Notes: generated from the letters alone by a model not told the origin. Shown: positions 18,071 through 27,238, numbered from the stretch's first letter. The stretch is 64,000 bases of DNA from Cryomorpha sp963836915 (GCA_963836915.1 CAWILH010000002.1:3286001-3350000); one strand, 5' to 3'. Numbers and translations are program-made.

Positions 18071-18414
18071 TGCGCATTGCAGTTGCACTTTTACTTTGCT
18101 TTTTTGCATCTGCACTAGAAGGCCAGCCTGGGGAGCCCACCATCATTGATTTTAAGGTCTACAGCGGATTGCCGCTTAACGAAGCGTTGAAGAGTATTTC
18201 TGCCAGGTCGGCGTTGGTCTTTTCATATAATCCTGATGCAGTTTCTACTGTGCAGGTACCAGTCTTCGATACGATTCCCCGTTCCATTGAGCTATTCTTG
18301 GAAAAATCATTAGAGGACGGCGCCTCACCTTTGAAAAGATTTCTGATATCTATGTTTTGTTTCCACGTTCAGCCTTCGTGGGAGCAGAAGCGACGCGGAG
18401 AAATTTTGCATTAA
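18067..18414 (+). pseudogene. 5' part of frameshifted STN-type TonB receptor (signal peptide and STN domain)
   Basis: Encodes a signal peptide (MMRIAVALLLCFFASALEGQ) and an STN domain (FKVYSGLPLNEALKSISARS, FSYNPDAVSTV), then loses frame. Up to SLEDGA the reading is family-like. The continuation TFEKISDIYVLFPRS is found in the +1 frame and leads straight into the receptor body. Adding one C at the CC of 18323-18324 restores a single protein of about 879 residues from 18067 to 20705. The STN domain is the module that signals to the FecR encoded just upstream, so the intact gene would be a regulatory transducer. Confidence 0.85.
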
Positions 18415-20705
18415 CCGGATTAGTGCGTGATAGGATTACGCAAGAAGCACTTCCCTTTGCATCGGTTTCTGTAGCATTCACTAAAATAAGCACTACGGCC
18501 AATAGCGACGGCAAATTTTCAATTTTGAACGTCCCGAGTGATACATCTTCGCTCATTATCAGTTATTTGGGTTATGCGAAATATGTCATTAAATTATCGC
18601 AGGTTGAAAATACGGATCCCGTCGTATGCGAACTTTTGCCGAGAGAGCGCAACCTGCCTTCGGTAGAAGTAAGTGCAAGGGTGCCCGATCTTGTTGAAAT
18701 TGATAAAAGACCGGGTCATCTCACTTTTAATTCTGCGCAGATTTCGAAGCTCCCGTCACTTGGGGAGAATGATCTTTTTGCCGCGCTACGCAGGCTGCCG
18801 GGCATACAGGGCGGGCAGGAAAATACATCCGGAATTCGCATTCGAGGCAGCGGCTCAGATCAGAATCTCATTCTTTTCGATGGGATAACGGTTTATCATA
18901 TCGATCATTTTTACGGTTTTCTAAGTACCTTCAATTCGAATGTGGTCAAGAATGTGCAGCTCTACAAATCGGGCTTCAGCGCCAAGTACGGTGGCCGCAC
19001 GGCGGGCGTCGTTGAGATTGCAGGCCTGGATGGAAATAAAGTTGATCCGTCACTAGAAGTAGAAGCCAACTTGCTGAGCGCTAATATCCGTGCCGAGCTG
19101 CCATTGGTCAAGAACAAGGCTTCAATCATATTTGCCTATCGCCGCGCCTTCACTGATGTGATCCAATCTGATCTCTACAAAAAGATGTTCAATAATATTT
19201 TTAATTCGAGCGTGCCGAGCTCGGGTGCGAGCAGCGCCGATGTGTTTTCTGACGATAGGGCGCCTGACTTTAAGTACTATGATCTAAACGCTAAGCTACA
19301 CTTTAAGCCTACCGATAAGGACGCTATAGCTTTGAGTTATTACGCTGGTGAGGATGATGTGAACATCAGATTTGACGGAAGCGTTGAATTTTTAAACCGC
19401 ATATCCGATGATGATGCAACATGGGGAACCCGCGGCGGCTCGATCAAATGGTCGCGGAAGTGGGGGACACGATTTTTCACGTATGCCAATTACGGGATCT
19501 CTGATTATCGAAGTACCCTCGCCGCCGATGAGCGGTTTTTGGTAGATGGTGTATTGCTCAGTCGACGCTTTTTCGACCAGCGCACACGTGTGAAAGACAA
19601 TACGCTGAGGTTGGATAACTCTTTTCAACTCTCCTCGAAAACCCGCTTTGATTTTGGACTTTGGGACAGCCGGTACGAGATTCTATTGCAAGCTCAAGAC
19701 CAAGCCACCATAATACAGGATTCTATTCAAAGCAGTAGTCTTTCCGCAGGCTATTTTGAAGTAAGCCAGCAGTTTGGAAAATTGAACCTGACTGGTGGAC
19801 TGCGCGCGTCCTACTACGGAATCGATGCGGGGTATTATTTCGAGCCGCGTTTATCTTTTGATTACCGCTATAGCGAAAAGCTGATGCTAAAAGGTTCGGC
19901 GGGCCGGTTTTACCAATTCATCCGTCGGCTGAATGAGCGCAGTCTCTTTCTGAATGTTTCGGAGACATGGACGCTGGCATCTGATGCCACCGTACCCGTG
20001 CTTTCTTTGAATCATTATACGGCCGGGTTTCTATATCAAATGGGAAGCTGGCAGATCGATGTGGAAGCTTACTATAAAGAAGAATCTGGAACGGTGGCTT
20101 ATCTCTTTCCTGAATTTGCTCTGACCAATGGCGACCTGGCAGATTTTGAAGTAGATGGAAATCAACGCATCAGCGGAGTCGACTTCTTGGCAAAGCGTTC
20201 ATTCAAAAATCACCGTGTCATTATCGGTTATTCTTTCGTTTCGGCCGAGTCTCGATTTGCTGGACAAAATGGCGGCAATTACTTTAGAAGCGCTTCGGCA
20301 TTGCCGCATGAGCTTAATATGGTTTATAATTTTGAATTTAAACGGTGGGATTTTGGTGCCGCCTTTGTATTATCTAGCGGTGCAGCGTATACGCCCGTTA
20401 CGGGAACCTTTGTGGTGACGCTTCCCAATGGAGAAACTCAACAGTTCGTAAGTGTGGGAGAATTAAATTCTGTGCGACTTGAGCCTTTTCACAGGCTTGA
20501 TATCAATGTAGGCTACACCGTGCCATTAAAGAAAGGTTCTGTAGAAATCGGAGCTTCGATTTATAATGTATACGACTATTTAGCAATACGCTATATCGAT
20601 TATTTTGCCATTCCCGAGCCTGGCACGGATACCTATACCATCGGTCAGCGTGACTTGCTCACACTGGGTTTTACCCCATCGTTTTTTATCAAGTTAAAGC
20701 TATGA
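18357..20705 (+). CDS. TonB-dependent outer-membrane receptor, main part (CarboxypepD_reg, plug, barrel)
   Basis: Read from the first in-frame start after the frameshift, but the genuine gene begins at 18067. Order: a carboxypeptidase-regulatory-like domain (LTGLVRDRITQEALPFASV), a plug (LPSLGENDLFAALRRLPGIQ, GIRIRGSGSDQNLILFDG) and a 22-strand-type barrel ending in an aromatic-rich strand (LTLGFTPSFFIKLKL). It imports an unknown ligand using TonB/ExbBD energy. Its stop overlaps the DUF4249 lipoprotein start (ATGA), as is usual for this receptor/lipoprotein pair. The barrel is intact, with no further frame loss, which argues against decay. Confidence 0.9.
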   Translation: MFPRSAFVGAEATRRNFALTGLVRDRITQEALPFASVSVAFTKISTTANSDGKFSILNVPSDTSSLIISYLGYAKYVIKLSQVENTDPVVCELLPRERNLPSVEVSARVPDLVEIDKRPGHLTFNSAQISKLPSLGENDLFAALRRLPGIQGGQENTSGIRIRGSGSDQNLILFDGITVYHIDHFYGFLSTFNSNVVKNVQLYKSGFSAKYGGRTAGVVEIAGLDGNKVDPSLEVEANLLSANIRAELPLVKNKASIIFAYRRAFTDVIQSDLYKKMFNNIFNSSVPSSGASSADVFSDDRAPDFKYYDLNAKLHFKPTDKDAIALSYYAGEDDVNIRFDGSVEFLNRISDDDATWGTRGGSIKWSRKWGTRFFTYANYGISDYRSTLAADERFLVDGVLLSRRFFDQRTRVKDNTLRLDNSFQLSSKTRFDFGLWDSRYEILLQAQDQATIIQDSIQSSSLSAGYFEVSQQFGKLNLTGGLRASYYGIDAGYYFEPRLSFDYRYSEKLMLKGSAGRFYQFIRRLNERSLFLNVSETWTLASDATVPVLSLNHYTAGFLYQMGSWQIDVEAYYKEESGTVAYLFPEFALTNGDLADFEVDGNQRISGVDFLAKRSFKNHRVIIGYSFVSAESRFAGQNGGNYFRSASALPHELNMVYNFEFKRWDFGAAFVLSSGAAYTPVTGTFVVTLPNGETQQFVSVGELNSVRLEPFHRLDINVGYTVPLKKGSVEIGASIYNVYDYLAIRYIDYFAIPEPGTDTYTIGQRDLLTLGFTPSFFIKLKL

Positions 20706-21484
20706 AAAGCCGTAAATCATTACTTATTCTTGCCATGCTTTTCAGCCTGAGCGCCTGCCAAGATGGAGAGGATAATACCCTCGACTCAGGCGATCCCGCG
20801 CTTCTTGTAGAAGGATTTCTATACGCTGGTAGAGTGATTGATGACTTCAAACTTACCGAAGTGAGCATGTCGGGCTATCCCGGTTCTGTGCCACTTTCAG
20901 ATGCAAGCATAGAAGTGCAGCAAGGGGAGACCACCTTTAGCCTAGTCCCGTCCAATGCCTATTCTGGATTATACCATCAGGCTGATAGCTCCATGGTAGT
21001 GGGGGATAGCGGCACGGTAGCGCTCACCATAAGGCATAAGGGAAATAATTACCGTGCCGAATCACAGATACCTGCCCCGATTCATAATCTGATGATTTCT
21101 GATTCAGTATTTCTCATTAATGCATCAAATAATACGGTTCCCATTGGTTTTATATCTTGGAATGGCGCGGCAAACGCAGCTGGATATTGCTGTTTTATAA
21201 GGCCAGAAGATACAGTAGGTGCTCCATTTCCATTTTACGATGATAATGCACAGACCAATCCTTTCAAGATCGTGCACAGCAATACTTCTATAACTTTTAA
21301 GAGCCAAGATTTTGCGCATTATGGTACGTATACATTATACATTACCGCCGTAAACGATGAGTATAAGAACGCTTATAATACCAATGGCATATTGTCATTT
21401 GCCAATGGGCCAAGTAATATTGAGAACGGATGGGGCGTGTTTACTGCCTTCAATGGCAAGGCAATTCAAATTTCGCTAGAATAA
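20702..21484 (+). CDS. DUF4249-family lipoprotein
   Basis: 260 residues with a lipoprotein signal (MKSRKSLLILAMLFSLSACQ, lipobox SACQ) and the DUF4249 beta-rich body: ALLVEGFLYAGRVIDDFKLTEV at the start, a middle Ig-like segment, and a C-terminal YTLYITAVNDEYKNAY. DUF4249 proteins are surface or periplasmic partners of FecR-linked TonB receptors in Bacteroidota; they may bind the ligand, although none has a proven role that I know of. Four-base overlap with the receptor gene shows co-translation. Confidence 0.9.
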   Translation: MKSRKSLLILAMLFSLSACQDGEDNTLDSGDPALLVEGFLYAGRVIDDFKLTEVSMSGYPGSVPLSDASIEVQQGETTFSLVPSNAYSGLYHQADSSMVVGDSGTVALTIRHKGNNYRAESQIPAPIHNLMISDSVFLINASNNTVPIGFISWNGAANAAGYCCFIRPEDTVGAPFPFYDDNAQTNPFKIVHSNTSITFKSQDFAHYGTYTLYITAVNDEYKNAYNTNGILSFANGPSNIENGWGVFTAFNGKAIQISLE

Positions 21485-21574
21485 CCGAACTCGGTTTTGA
21501 AGGTAGGGTAATTTAAAATACCTGTGTAATACTTCCGAAATAGGCCAGCAGGCCGTTTTAAGAATAATTAAGAA

Positions 21575-22429
21575 GTGAGTACAAATAAATATTCCGAGCA
21601 TTCGCTCAAGCCTTATCTCGATAGCGCGAGACTGCCATTTGAGAAATCTGAAGCCCAAGCTTGGAGCAATGTGCTGGAGCGCATAGACCTTGACCAAGGT
21701 TTGCCAATGCGCCGTTCGAGCGGTCGGTTTTACAGCCTACGCATAGCCGCATCATTGCTTTTCTTGCTTACTGCGGGCTTCGCTTTTTGGTACGCCGGCA
21801 AGACCGAAATCTCATCTTCTGAGTCAGCCGGTCAGCAGGTCGCCCTTCCCGATGGCTCTTTAATAGTATTGGACCAGAGCTCTACCCTAAGTTTTAATAC
21901 AAGCATTTGGTTTTTAGACAGATCTATTGACCTAAAGTCAGGCCGCGCCTTTTTTGAAGTTGAAAAAGGGAAGCAGTTTACCGTTCATACCCCCATGGGC
22001 GACGTAGCAGTGTTGGGGACTTCATTTGATGTGTCCTTGTTCAAAAGTCAGTTTGCAGTGGCCTGCAAAACAGGTAAGGTAAGGGTGAGCCCCAAAGGTG
22101 ATGATCGTTCGATAGAGTTGACTCCTGGGCAGGCCAGTTTGTGGGATGGGGCTTCCGCCAAAAGAAATAGCGTAGAGTCAGCTCAGATAGGTGGCTGGGC
22201 GATAGGAGAGTTTGCCTTTGACAATGTGGCCCTTCAGGATGTGCTGCAAGTGCTATCAAAGGAATTTGGCTATACCATTGATCTCAACGAAAAAACAGAT
22301 TTAAGATATACGGGCTATTTTAAAAAAGACCAACCCTTGGAAGAGATATTATCTATAGTGTGCAAGCCATTGAACTTGAAGTATACCATAGACTTTGACG
22401 AAAAACGAGTATTAATCTTAAAGAACTGA
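21575..22429 (+). CDS. Second FecR-family anti-sigma factor
   Basis: 284 residues, GTG start. Cytoplasmic N-terminus, a transmembrane helix (about 52-72, RIAASLLFLLTAGFAFWYAG), a FecR domain (VALPDGSLIVLDQSSTLSFN, RAFFEVEKGKQFTVHTPMG, VAVLGTSFDVSLF) and a DUF4974 C-terminus (FGYTIDLNEKTDLRYTGYF). It shares architecture with the FecR at 17225 but is clearly diverged. No sigma-factor gene or receptor is immediately attached, so it either also controls the sigma factor at 16692 or pairs with one encoded elsewhere. The 90-bp gap after DUF4249 holds no obvious terminator. Confidence 0.9.
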   Translation: MSTNKYSEHSLKPYLDSARLPFEKSEAQAWSNVLERIDLDQGLPMRRSSGRFYSLRIAASLLFLLTAGFAFWYAGKTEISSSESAGQQVALPDGSLIVLDQSSTLSFNTSIWFLDRSIDLKSGRAFFEVEKGKQFTVHTPMGDVAVLGTSFDVSLFKSQFAVACKTGKVRVSPKGDDRSIELTPGQASLWDGASAKRNSVESAQIGGWAIGEFAFDNVALQDVLQVLSKEFGYTIDLNEKTDLRYTGYFKKDQPLEEILSIVCKPLNLKYTIDFDEKRVLILKN

Positions 22430-22433
22430 GACC

Positions 22434-22583
22434 ATGCTGAAAGATTTAAATAAAATTAGAATGAGCATTAAGTCAAACCAATACTCGGTCGGTATGACTC
22501 CAATATGGGATGAGTTTTATGAGCAGGCCCAAAATAAGAAGTTTAAGAATAAGTGGGATAAAATCAGAAAGCAGAAAAATTAA
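22434..22583 (+). CDS. Small ORF of 49 residues after the second FecR
   Basis: ATG four bases after the FecR stop, reading to a TAA 23 bp before a strong terminator. The product is short, basic and hydrophilic (MLKDLNKIRMSIKSNQYSVG at the start, KKFKNKWDKIRKQKN at the end) with no known motif. Position inside the operon and before the terminator supports translation; the absence of a recognisable family keeps confidence low. Confidence 0.45.
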   Translation: MLKDLNKIRMSIKSNQYSVGMTPIWDEFYEQAQNKKFKNKWDKIRKQKN

Positions 22584-22605
22584 CGTTAAGATAATTTACG
22601 GTGAG

Positions 22606-22643
22606 AAACCCCGCTCAGCTTGCTATGGTTGACGGGGTTTTTT
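22606..22643 (+). terminator. Intrinsic terminator closing the FecR/TonB locus
   Basis: Stem AAACCCCG / CGGGGTTT with a 19-base loop followed by further Ts, 23 bp after the 49-residue ORF. Confidence 0.8.
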
Positions 22644-22723
22644 GGTAGGGTTAAGAGAAGCTGGCTTGTATATCATACAGAGGCGATTTTGTCCTTCATA
22701 GTAGTTTTAGTTAATCTGGTTGG

Positions 22724-22754
22724 AAAGGGCTCAGCGAAAGTTGGGCCCTTTTTT
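22724..22754 (+). terminator. Second plus-strand hairpin with T tract
   Basis: AAAGGGCTCA / TTGGGCCCTTT (one G-U pair) followed by T6. The T tract is only on the plus strand and runs two bases into the stop codon of the convergent reductase gene. No gene lies between it and the previous terminator, so it may be a back-up terminator or the end of a short RNA. Confidence 0.65.
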
Positions 22755-23745
22755 ATTTACCCAAATCTGCTATGATCCTACCCACCGTTTCCCCCTCCAG
22801 AATATCATCCATATAGTGCGGTATTTCTTCTAGCCTCACAACCAATCTCAGACGATCTATATTTTCTGGCTTCAAGTCTGTGGCCAATCTTTCCCAAATT
22901 TTTAACCGCAGGGGTTTTAGCGTTTCTGCCGAGTCGATACCCAAAAGGTTGACCCCATTGAGTATAAAGGGAAAGACCGTGGTATCCAGCTCCGACGAAG
23001 CCACCAAGCCACATGATGCCACATTTCCATTGCGGGCGCAACGCTTCAGCAGGGTGGCAAGGGTATTTCCGCCTACCGTATCTATGGCGCCCGCCCAGCC
23101 AGTTGAGAGCAGCGGCCGGCTCGATTCATCAGATACTTCATCCCGGTTGATGCACCGCTTTGCACCCAGCATCTTGAGCCAGGGATAATGTTCTTGCTTT
23201 CCACTAGATGCGATGACCCGATACCCCGCCTTATGTGAAAGCGATATAGCCATAGAGCCCACACCGCCGCTAGCTCCGGTTACCACTATTTCGCCCATAT
23301 CGGGATGCTGTCCATTCAATTCCATCTTGTGCAACGCAAGGGCGGCGGTATATCCGGCTGTTCCTAATGTGATGGCGTCGAGAGGGGTTATGCCTTCCGG
23401 CAATGGAACGATCCACTCTGACGGAACGGAAATGTATTCAGCAAAGGCGCCGTTGGTATTCATGCCCAGATCATAGGAAGTGACGAGCACATCCATTCCC
23501 ACCGGAAAATCGGGATTCTCGCTTTCTTCTATTTTTCCACAGGCATCTACGCCTGGAGTATGCGGGTAGTGTTTTGTAACTCCTTTATTTCCAGAAGCCG
23601 AGAGGGCGTCTTTATAATTAAGGGCGGCATAGTCCACCCGAATCAAGATTTCATTTTGGGGTAAGAAATCCCTGCTTACACGTTCTATTTTTCGGTGAAA
23701 TTTTCCGTCAACTTCTCGAATGACCAACGCTTTATACTCTATCAT
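22753..23745 (-). CDS. acuI: YhdH/YhfP-type quinone oxidoreductase (acrylyl-CoA reductase AcuI-like)
   Basis: 330-residue medium-chain dehydrogenase/reductase lacking the zinc-binding cysteines. It starts with the AcuI/YhdH signature (ALNYKDALSASGNKGVTKHYPHTPGVDACG) and has the NADPH loop VTGASGGVGSMA. AcuI reduces acryloyl-CoA to propionyl-CoA, detoxifying a product of DMSP or 3-hydroxypropionate metabolism; YhdH homologues exist in cells without those pathways, so the exact substrate is inferred. The RidA-like gene ends 4 bp upstream, suggesting an operon of two reactive-intermediate-removing enzymes. Confidence 0.9.
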   Translation of the reverse strand: MIEYKALVIREVDGKFHRKIERVSRDFLPQNEILIRVDYAALNYKDALSASGNKGVTKHYPHTPGVDACGKIEESENPDFPVGMDVLVTSYDLGMNTNGAFAEYISVPSEWIVPLPEGITPLDAITLGTAGYTAALALHKMELNGQHPDMGEIVVTGASGGVGSMAISLSHKAGYRVIASSGKQEHYPWLKMLGAKRCINRDEVSDESSRPLLSTGWAGAIDTVGGNTLATLLKRCARNGNVASCGLVASSELDTTVFPFILNGVNLLGIDSAETLKPLRLKIWERLATDLKPENIDRLRLVVRLEEIPHYMDDILEGETVGRIIADLGK

Positions 23746-23749
23746 GGGC

Positions 23750-24175
23750 TCAGTCTATGGTGGCTATACATTTTAATTCTATGCCTATGGGAGTAGGCAG
23801 GCTATTGATCTCTACGGTAGTGCGGCAGGGAAGATTATCCTTGAAATATTCTGCATAGATGGCATTATATATTTTGAAGTCGGCCTTCATATTGGTCAAA
23901 AACACCGTGACATCTACCAGTCTATCCCAAGATGAGCCCGATGCTTCAAGTATGAGCCGCACATTTTTAAACACCGAATGGCACTGAGCGGCAATGTCAT
24001 AGTTTTCTATTTCGCCACCTTTAGAAAGCGTTACCCCAGGTATTATCTTGGTGCCCCTTTGCCGCGGGCCTACACCACTTAGGAAAAGCAAATTGCCCAC
24101 ACGCCGTGCGTGCGGATAGTGCCCCACCGGTTCAGGAGCCTTTTCAGAATTATATTGATCGCTGTCGGTTCGCAT
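23750..24175 (-). CDS. RidA-family deaminase (2-aminomuconate-deaminase-like)
   Basis: 141 residues, YjgF/YER057c/UK114 fold. Key features are FLSGVGPRQRGTKIIPG near residue 31, the catalytic-site Arg in NLPCRTTVEIN (about 118) and the closing GIELKCIATID. The GxGPRxxG form is the one I associate with 2-aminomuconate deaminase of tryptophan catabolism rather than classical RidA imine deaminase. It is followed at 4 bp by the acuI-like gene. An aldehyde dehydrogenase of the aminomuconate-semialdehyde type is encoded at 27931-29376, which supports that reading. Confidence 0.87.
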   Translation of the reverse strand: MRTDSDQYNSEKAPEPVGHYPHARRVGNLLFLSGVGPRQRGTKIIPGVTLSKGGEIENYDIAAQCHSVFKNVRLILEASGSSWDRLVDVTVFLTNMKADFKIYNAIYAEYFKDNLPCRTTVEINSLPTPIGIELKCIATID

Positions 24176-24358
24176 ATTTATGGGTTTGTTTTCTGTTGGT
24201 GGGCAAAGGTATCACTTCTTTGATGGGTCGGTTAAGGCTGGGTTTTTTGGTTCTTGTCATCTGAATGTCTGTAAACGTAAGGGATCATCGAACCGATCGT
24301 GTGGTATTGAATCATCATTCCATCTCGGTTACGCTCTATCCCTATTAAGTTCCAAAAA

Positions 24359-24388
24359 AGGATTTTTCTCCTTCCAATCGAAACGGAC
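24359..24388. repeat. Degenerate copy of the 1249-1535 repeat unit
   Basis: The sequence GGATTTTTCTCCTTCCAATC followed by GAAACGGAC matches the array unit at 1249 with several substitutions. It sits alone in the 301-bp gene-free stretch 24176-24476, in which I see nothing else. Confidence 0.55.
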
Positions 24389-24476
24389 TTTATAAGTCTT
24401 CGTAAGCAGCTAGATGTTTTCGCAAAATTTATTGCTTCTTTACAAAGCGAAAAGCCAACTTATTATAGCCCTTAGC

Positions 24477-25181
24477 ATGAACTATAAAGCCTTAATTTTC
24501 TTCATTATGATCTGCAGTCCGCAGCTCATTTTAGCACAAGAAGAAGAGACTGAAGAAATCGAAATCGAGCGGGTAGAAGACCGATGGGATGATAAACTGG
24601 TATTTGAAATAACCAATGATATGTGGCTCGACCTACCAAAGGGCGTGGAGCTCCGGGGGTTTTCCCCCGGCTTCAAGGCCTACTTTTTTTCAGATTATAC
24701 CTTCGGTCAGGATGCTATCGTCAGCTTCGCTTGGGGTTTTGGCGTAAGCGCAGAAAATGTGCACAGCAATGCCCGCCCGGTAAAAGAAGAATTTCTGGAT
24801 GGCTCAATCACAGGAGACCAAATCATCACCCCTTACGATGATGATTATAATTACGAGAAAAATAAATTTTCCACTACCTACCTTGAGCTACCCATAGAGC
24901 TGCGCTTGATCACCAAGGGTAGAAGCCCATTCAAGTTGGCGGCCGGCTTTCGGCTGGGATACCTCGTACAAAACAAACAGAAAATCATCGACACCGAAGG
25001 AAAGCGGAAGATCTATGATTTTGATGATATTGCTACTTGGCGCTACGGAGTTTCGGCTCGGGTGGGCGTTGGTAAGATCCAACTTACCGGATTCTACTCG
25101 CTGGTGCCGCTTATCGAAGAAGGCAAAGGCTCACAAGTGATCCCTTTTTCCGTGGGACTGGCCATCACTCCGATCAGATAA
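24477..25181 (+). CDS. Outer-membrane beta-barrel protein (PorT-like family)
   Basis: 234 residues from the ATG at 24477, chosen because it opens a clean signal peptide (MNYKALIFFIMICSPQLILA|QEEE). After an acidic linker come alternating strands rich in aromatic residues (VELRGFSPGFKAYFFSDYTF, LELPIELRLITKG, FKLAAGFRLGYLV) with a terminal strand VIPFSVGLAITPIR. This is the small 8-strand barrel type abundant in Bacteroidota (PorT/OmpW-like). Ligand or role unknown. Its 3' end overlaps the convergent membrane-protein gene by 8 bp. Confidence 0.78.
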   Translation: MNYKALIFFIMICSPQLILAQEEETEEIEIERVEDRWDDKLVFEITNDMWLDLPKGVELRGFSPGFKAYFFSDYTFGQDAIVSFAWGFGVSAENVHSNARPVKEEFLDGSITGDQIITPYDDDYNYEKNKFSTTYLELPIELRLITKGRSPFKLAAGFRLGYLVQNKQKIIDTEGKRKIYDFDDIATWRYGVSARVGVGKIQLTGFYSLVPLIEEGKGSQVIPFSVGLAITPIR

Positions 25182-25791
25182 AAAACCCGGAAGAAACCGT
25201 GGTATATAGCACCAGAAATCCGACCGCAGCGCCTGTATAAGCTTGGGCTGGCGTATGGGCCTGCAGCGCCAGCCGGGACGTAATAATAGTTCCACCTACC
25301 AAAATCAAGAAAGCCAATAGGCCGATATTACCAAAATTATGCAGCTGGAACAGAGCCACCACGGTGCCCAAAACCCCAAATATTCCTGCCGCATGGGCAC
25401 TTATTTTCCAGCGAAGGTTGATAAGTGTAAGCGCTACCAACGCCAAGATACAACCTATCATAATAGAGTAGATCGTATCGGGAAGCATCCCCTTTCGCAA
25501 TAAAAAATAGCCGAGCGAGAAAAAGAGAACAGTACTGATGAAGGGTGCGAAGCGCTCCGTTCGTTTTGGCATCTCAAGCGAATTTACAACCCCATACCAG
25601 CGCAATAGCAAGATATTGATCCCTGGAAAGGCAATGGTGCTCAGGGCTATAACCAGATAAACTAGTCTTATTTGCGCTTCTGACATAATGCCATACACGA
25701 ACCAATCAAATTGATAGGCCACAAATACACAGGCCAAGGGCATCGCCAATGGGTGAAACAGGGCAGAGGCTATTGTGGCAAAACGTATCAT
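25174..25791 (-). CDS. PAP2-like integral membrane protein
   Basis: 205 residues with about six transmembrane helices. The segments KISAHAAGIFG and SRLALQAHTPAQAYTGAAVGF resemble the phosphatase motifs II and III of the PAP2 family (SxHxxG, SRxxxxxHxxxD), with Gln/Thr at places where classic enzymes carry other residues, and motif I (KxxxxxxRP) is not convincing. It is therefore either a divergent lipid phosphatase or a non-catalytic relative. It lies directly downstream of rpoN (1-bp gap), probably in the same transcript. Confidence 0.7.
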   Translation of the reverse strand: MIRFATIASALFHPLAMPLACVFVAYQFDWFVYGIMSEAQIRLVYLVIALSTIAFPGINILLLRWYGVVNSLEMPKRTERFAPFISTVLFFSLGYFLLRKGMLPDTIYSIMIGCILALVALTLINLRWKISAHAAGIFGVLGTVVALFQLHNFGNIGLLAFLILVGGTIITSRLALQAHTPAQAYTGAAVGFLVLYTTVSSGFFI

Positions 25792-25792
25792 G

Positions 25793-27238
25793 CTATAATT
25801 GCTTTCGGAGCCGGGCTACGGGTATGCTGAGCTGCTCCCGGTATTTGGCCACCGTACGCCGTGCTATCACATATCCTTTTTCTTTGAGCAGGCTGGTGAG
25901 TTTCTCGTCAGTAAGCGGTCTTTTCTTATCTTCTACATCTACCGCGTCAAGCAATATTTTTTTCACTTCGCGGGTCGATACTTCTTCGCCGGTATCGGTG
26001 GTAAGCGATTCGCTGAACAAGCTTTTCAAGAGAAAGGTGCCATAAGGGGTCTGCACATATTTACTATTGGCTACCCTAGAAATAGTCGAGATGTCTAAAT
26101 GCACTATTTCGGCTATGTCTTTCAAGATCATCGGTTTCAGCTTTGTCTCATCTCCGGTAAGGAAATAATCGCGCTGAAACTCCATGATGGCATTCATGGT
26201 AAGGAGTAAGGTCTGCTGGCGCTGCTTTATGGCATCAATAAACCATTTGGCAGAGTCTATTTTTTGCTTTACGAAGAGCAGCGCTTCCTTTTGCTTTTTA
26301 TTTTTGGTGGGCGACTTATCATAGCCCTTCATCATTTGCTTATAGGTATCGCTTACACGCAGTTCGGGAGCATTCCTTCCATTTAGCGAAAGCGCTAGCT
26401 CGTCATCATCTGCAGTAAGCTGAAAGTCGGGTACGATATGATCTACCGCTTTCGATGAGTCCCGCATACTGTTGCCCGGTTTCGGGTTGAGCTTGGTTAT
26501 CTCACCTATCGCCACCCTTAGATCATCGTTTGAGATCTCCAGCCGCTTTATGATCCTATCGTAATGCTTTCGGGTAAAGGCATCAAAGTGGGTCTCCAAT
26601 ACTTCGAGCGCTATGCGCACGGAGGGGTAGTGACTATCCTTTCGCTTCAGCTGTAGGATAAGGCATTCGCGCAAGCTCCGGGCTCCCACACCTGCAGGAT
26701 CGAGATTTTGGATCAATTCCAAGATTTCTTCGAGCTCATCGGTCGTGGCCATAATATTTTGAGAAAAGGCCAAGTCATCGGTTATGTTTTCTATATCGCG
26801 GCGCAGGTAGCCGTCATCATCCAGATTTCCGATTATGGTTCCGGCCAGCATTTCTTGCCTTTCGGTAATGTTGCGCAGGTGGAGCTGCTGCTCTAAGCGC
26901 TCTCTAAACGAGCTTCCCGAAGCAAAGGGCATCGCTTTTTCATCATCGTCTGCACCTTTGTTTTTTACGCTCAGCTTATACGCAGGTGTCTCATCATCAT
27001 CTATATAGTCGGAAAAGTCGAATTCTTCTTCTTCATTTTTTTCATCTTCTTCCCACTCATCTTCTTTTTCTTTCTCTTCATCTTCCTCCTGCCCTTCATC
27101 GAGTGCGGGGTTCGATTCCATTTCTTCTTTAATGCGCTGTTCCAACTCCACGGTGGGCACTTGGAGCAGCTTCATAAGCTGGATCTGCTGTGGGGACAGC
27201 TTTTGAAGGAGTTTTTGTTGTAAGCTTTGCTTTAACAT
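25793..27238 (-). CDS. rpoN: RNA polymerase sigma-54 factor RpoN
   Basis: 481 residues from the ATG at 27238 (MLKQSLQQKLLQKLSPQQIQ), the standard start of the family; upstream in-frame codons back to 27325 add a non-conserved tail. Region I is the Gln/Leu-rich N-terminus that binds activators. The acidic region II (residues 45-85, runs of E and D) follows, then the core-binding region III, and the C-terminal helix-turn-helix (DISTISRVANSKYVQTPYG) plus the RpoN box (ARRTVAKYREQL) that reads the -24 element. It requires AAA+ enhancer-binding proteins, none of which is in this window. Confidence 0.96.
   Translation of the reverse strand: MLKQSLQQKLLQKLSPQQIQLMKLLQVPTVELEQRIKEEMESNPALDEGQEEDEEKEKEDEWEEDEKNEEEEFDFSDYIDDDETPAYKLSVKNKGADDDEKAMPFASGSSFRERLEQQLHLRNITERQEMLAGTIIGNLDDDGYLRRDIENITDDLAFSQNIMATTDELEEILELIQNLDPAGVGARSLRECLILQLKRKDSHYPSVRIALEVLETHFDAFTRKHYDRIIKRLEISNDDLRVAIGEITKLNPKPGNSMRDSSKAVDHIVPDFQLTADDDELALSLNGRNAPELRVSDTYKQMMKGYDKSPTKNKKQKEALLFVKQKIDSAKWFIDAIKQRQQTLLLTMNAIMEFQRDYFLTGDETKLKPMILKDIAEIVHLDISTISRVANSKYVQTPYGTFLLKSLFSESLTTDTGEEVSTREVKKILLDAVDVEDKKRPLTDEKLTSLLKEKGYVIARRTVAKYREQLSIPVARLRKQL

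Noticed and set aside
24180..24395. 71-residue ORF between RidA and the barrel protein
   Set aside because: No homology, composition looks random, and it runs through a degenerate repeat copy.
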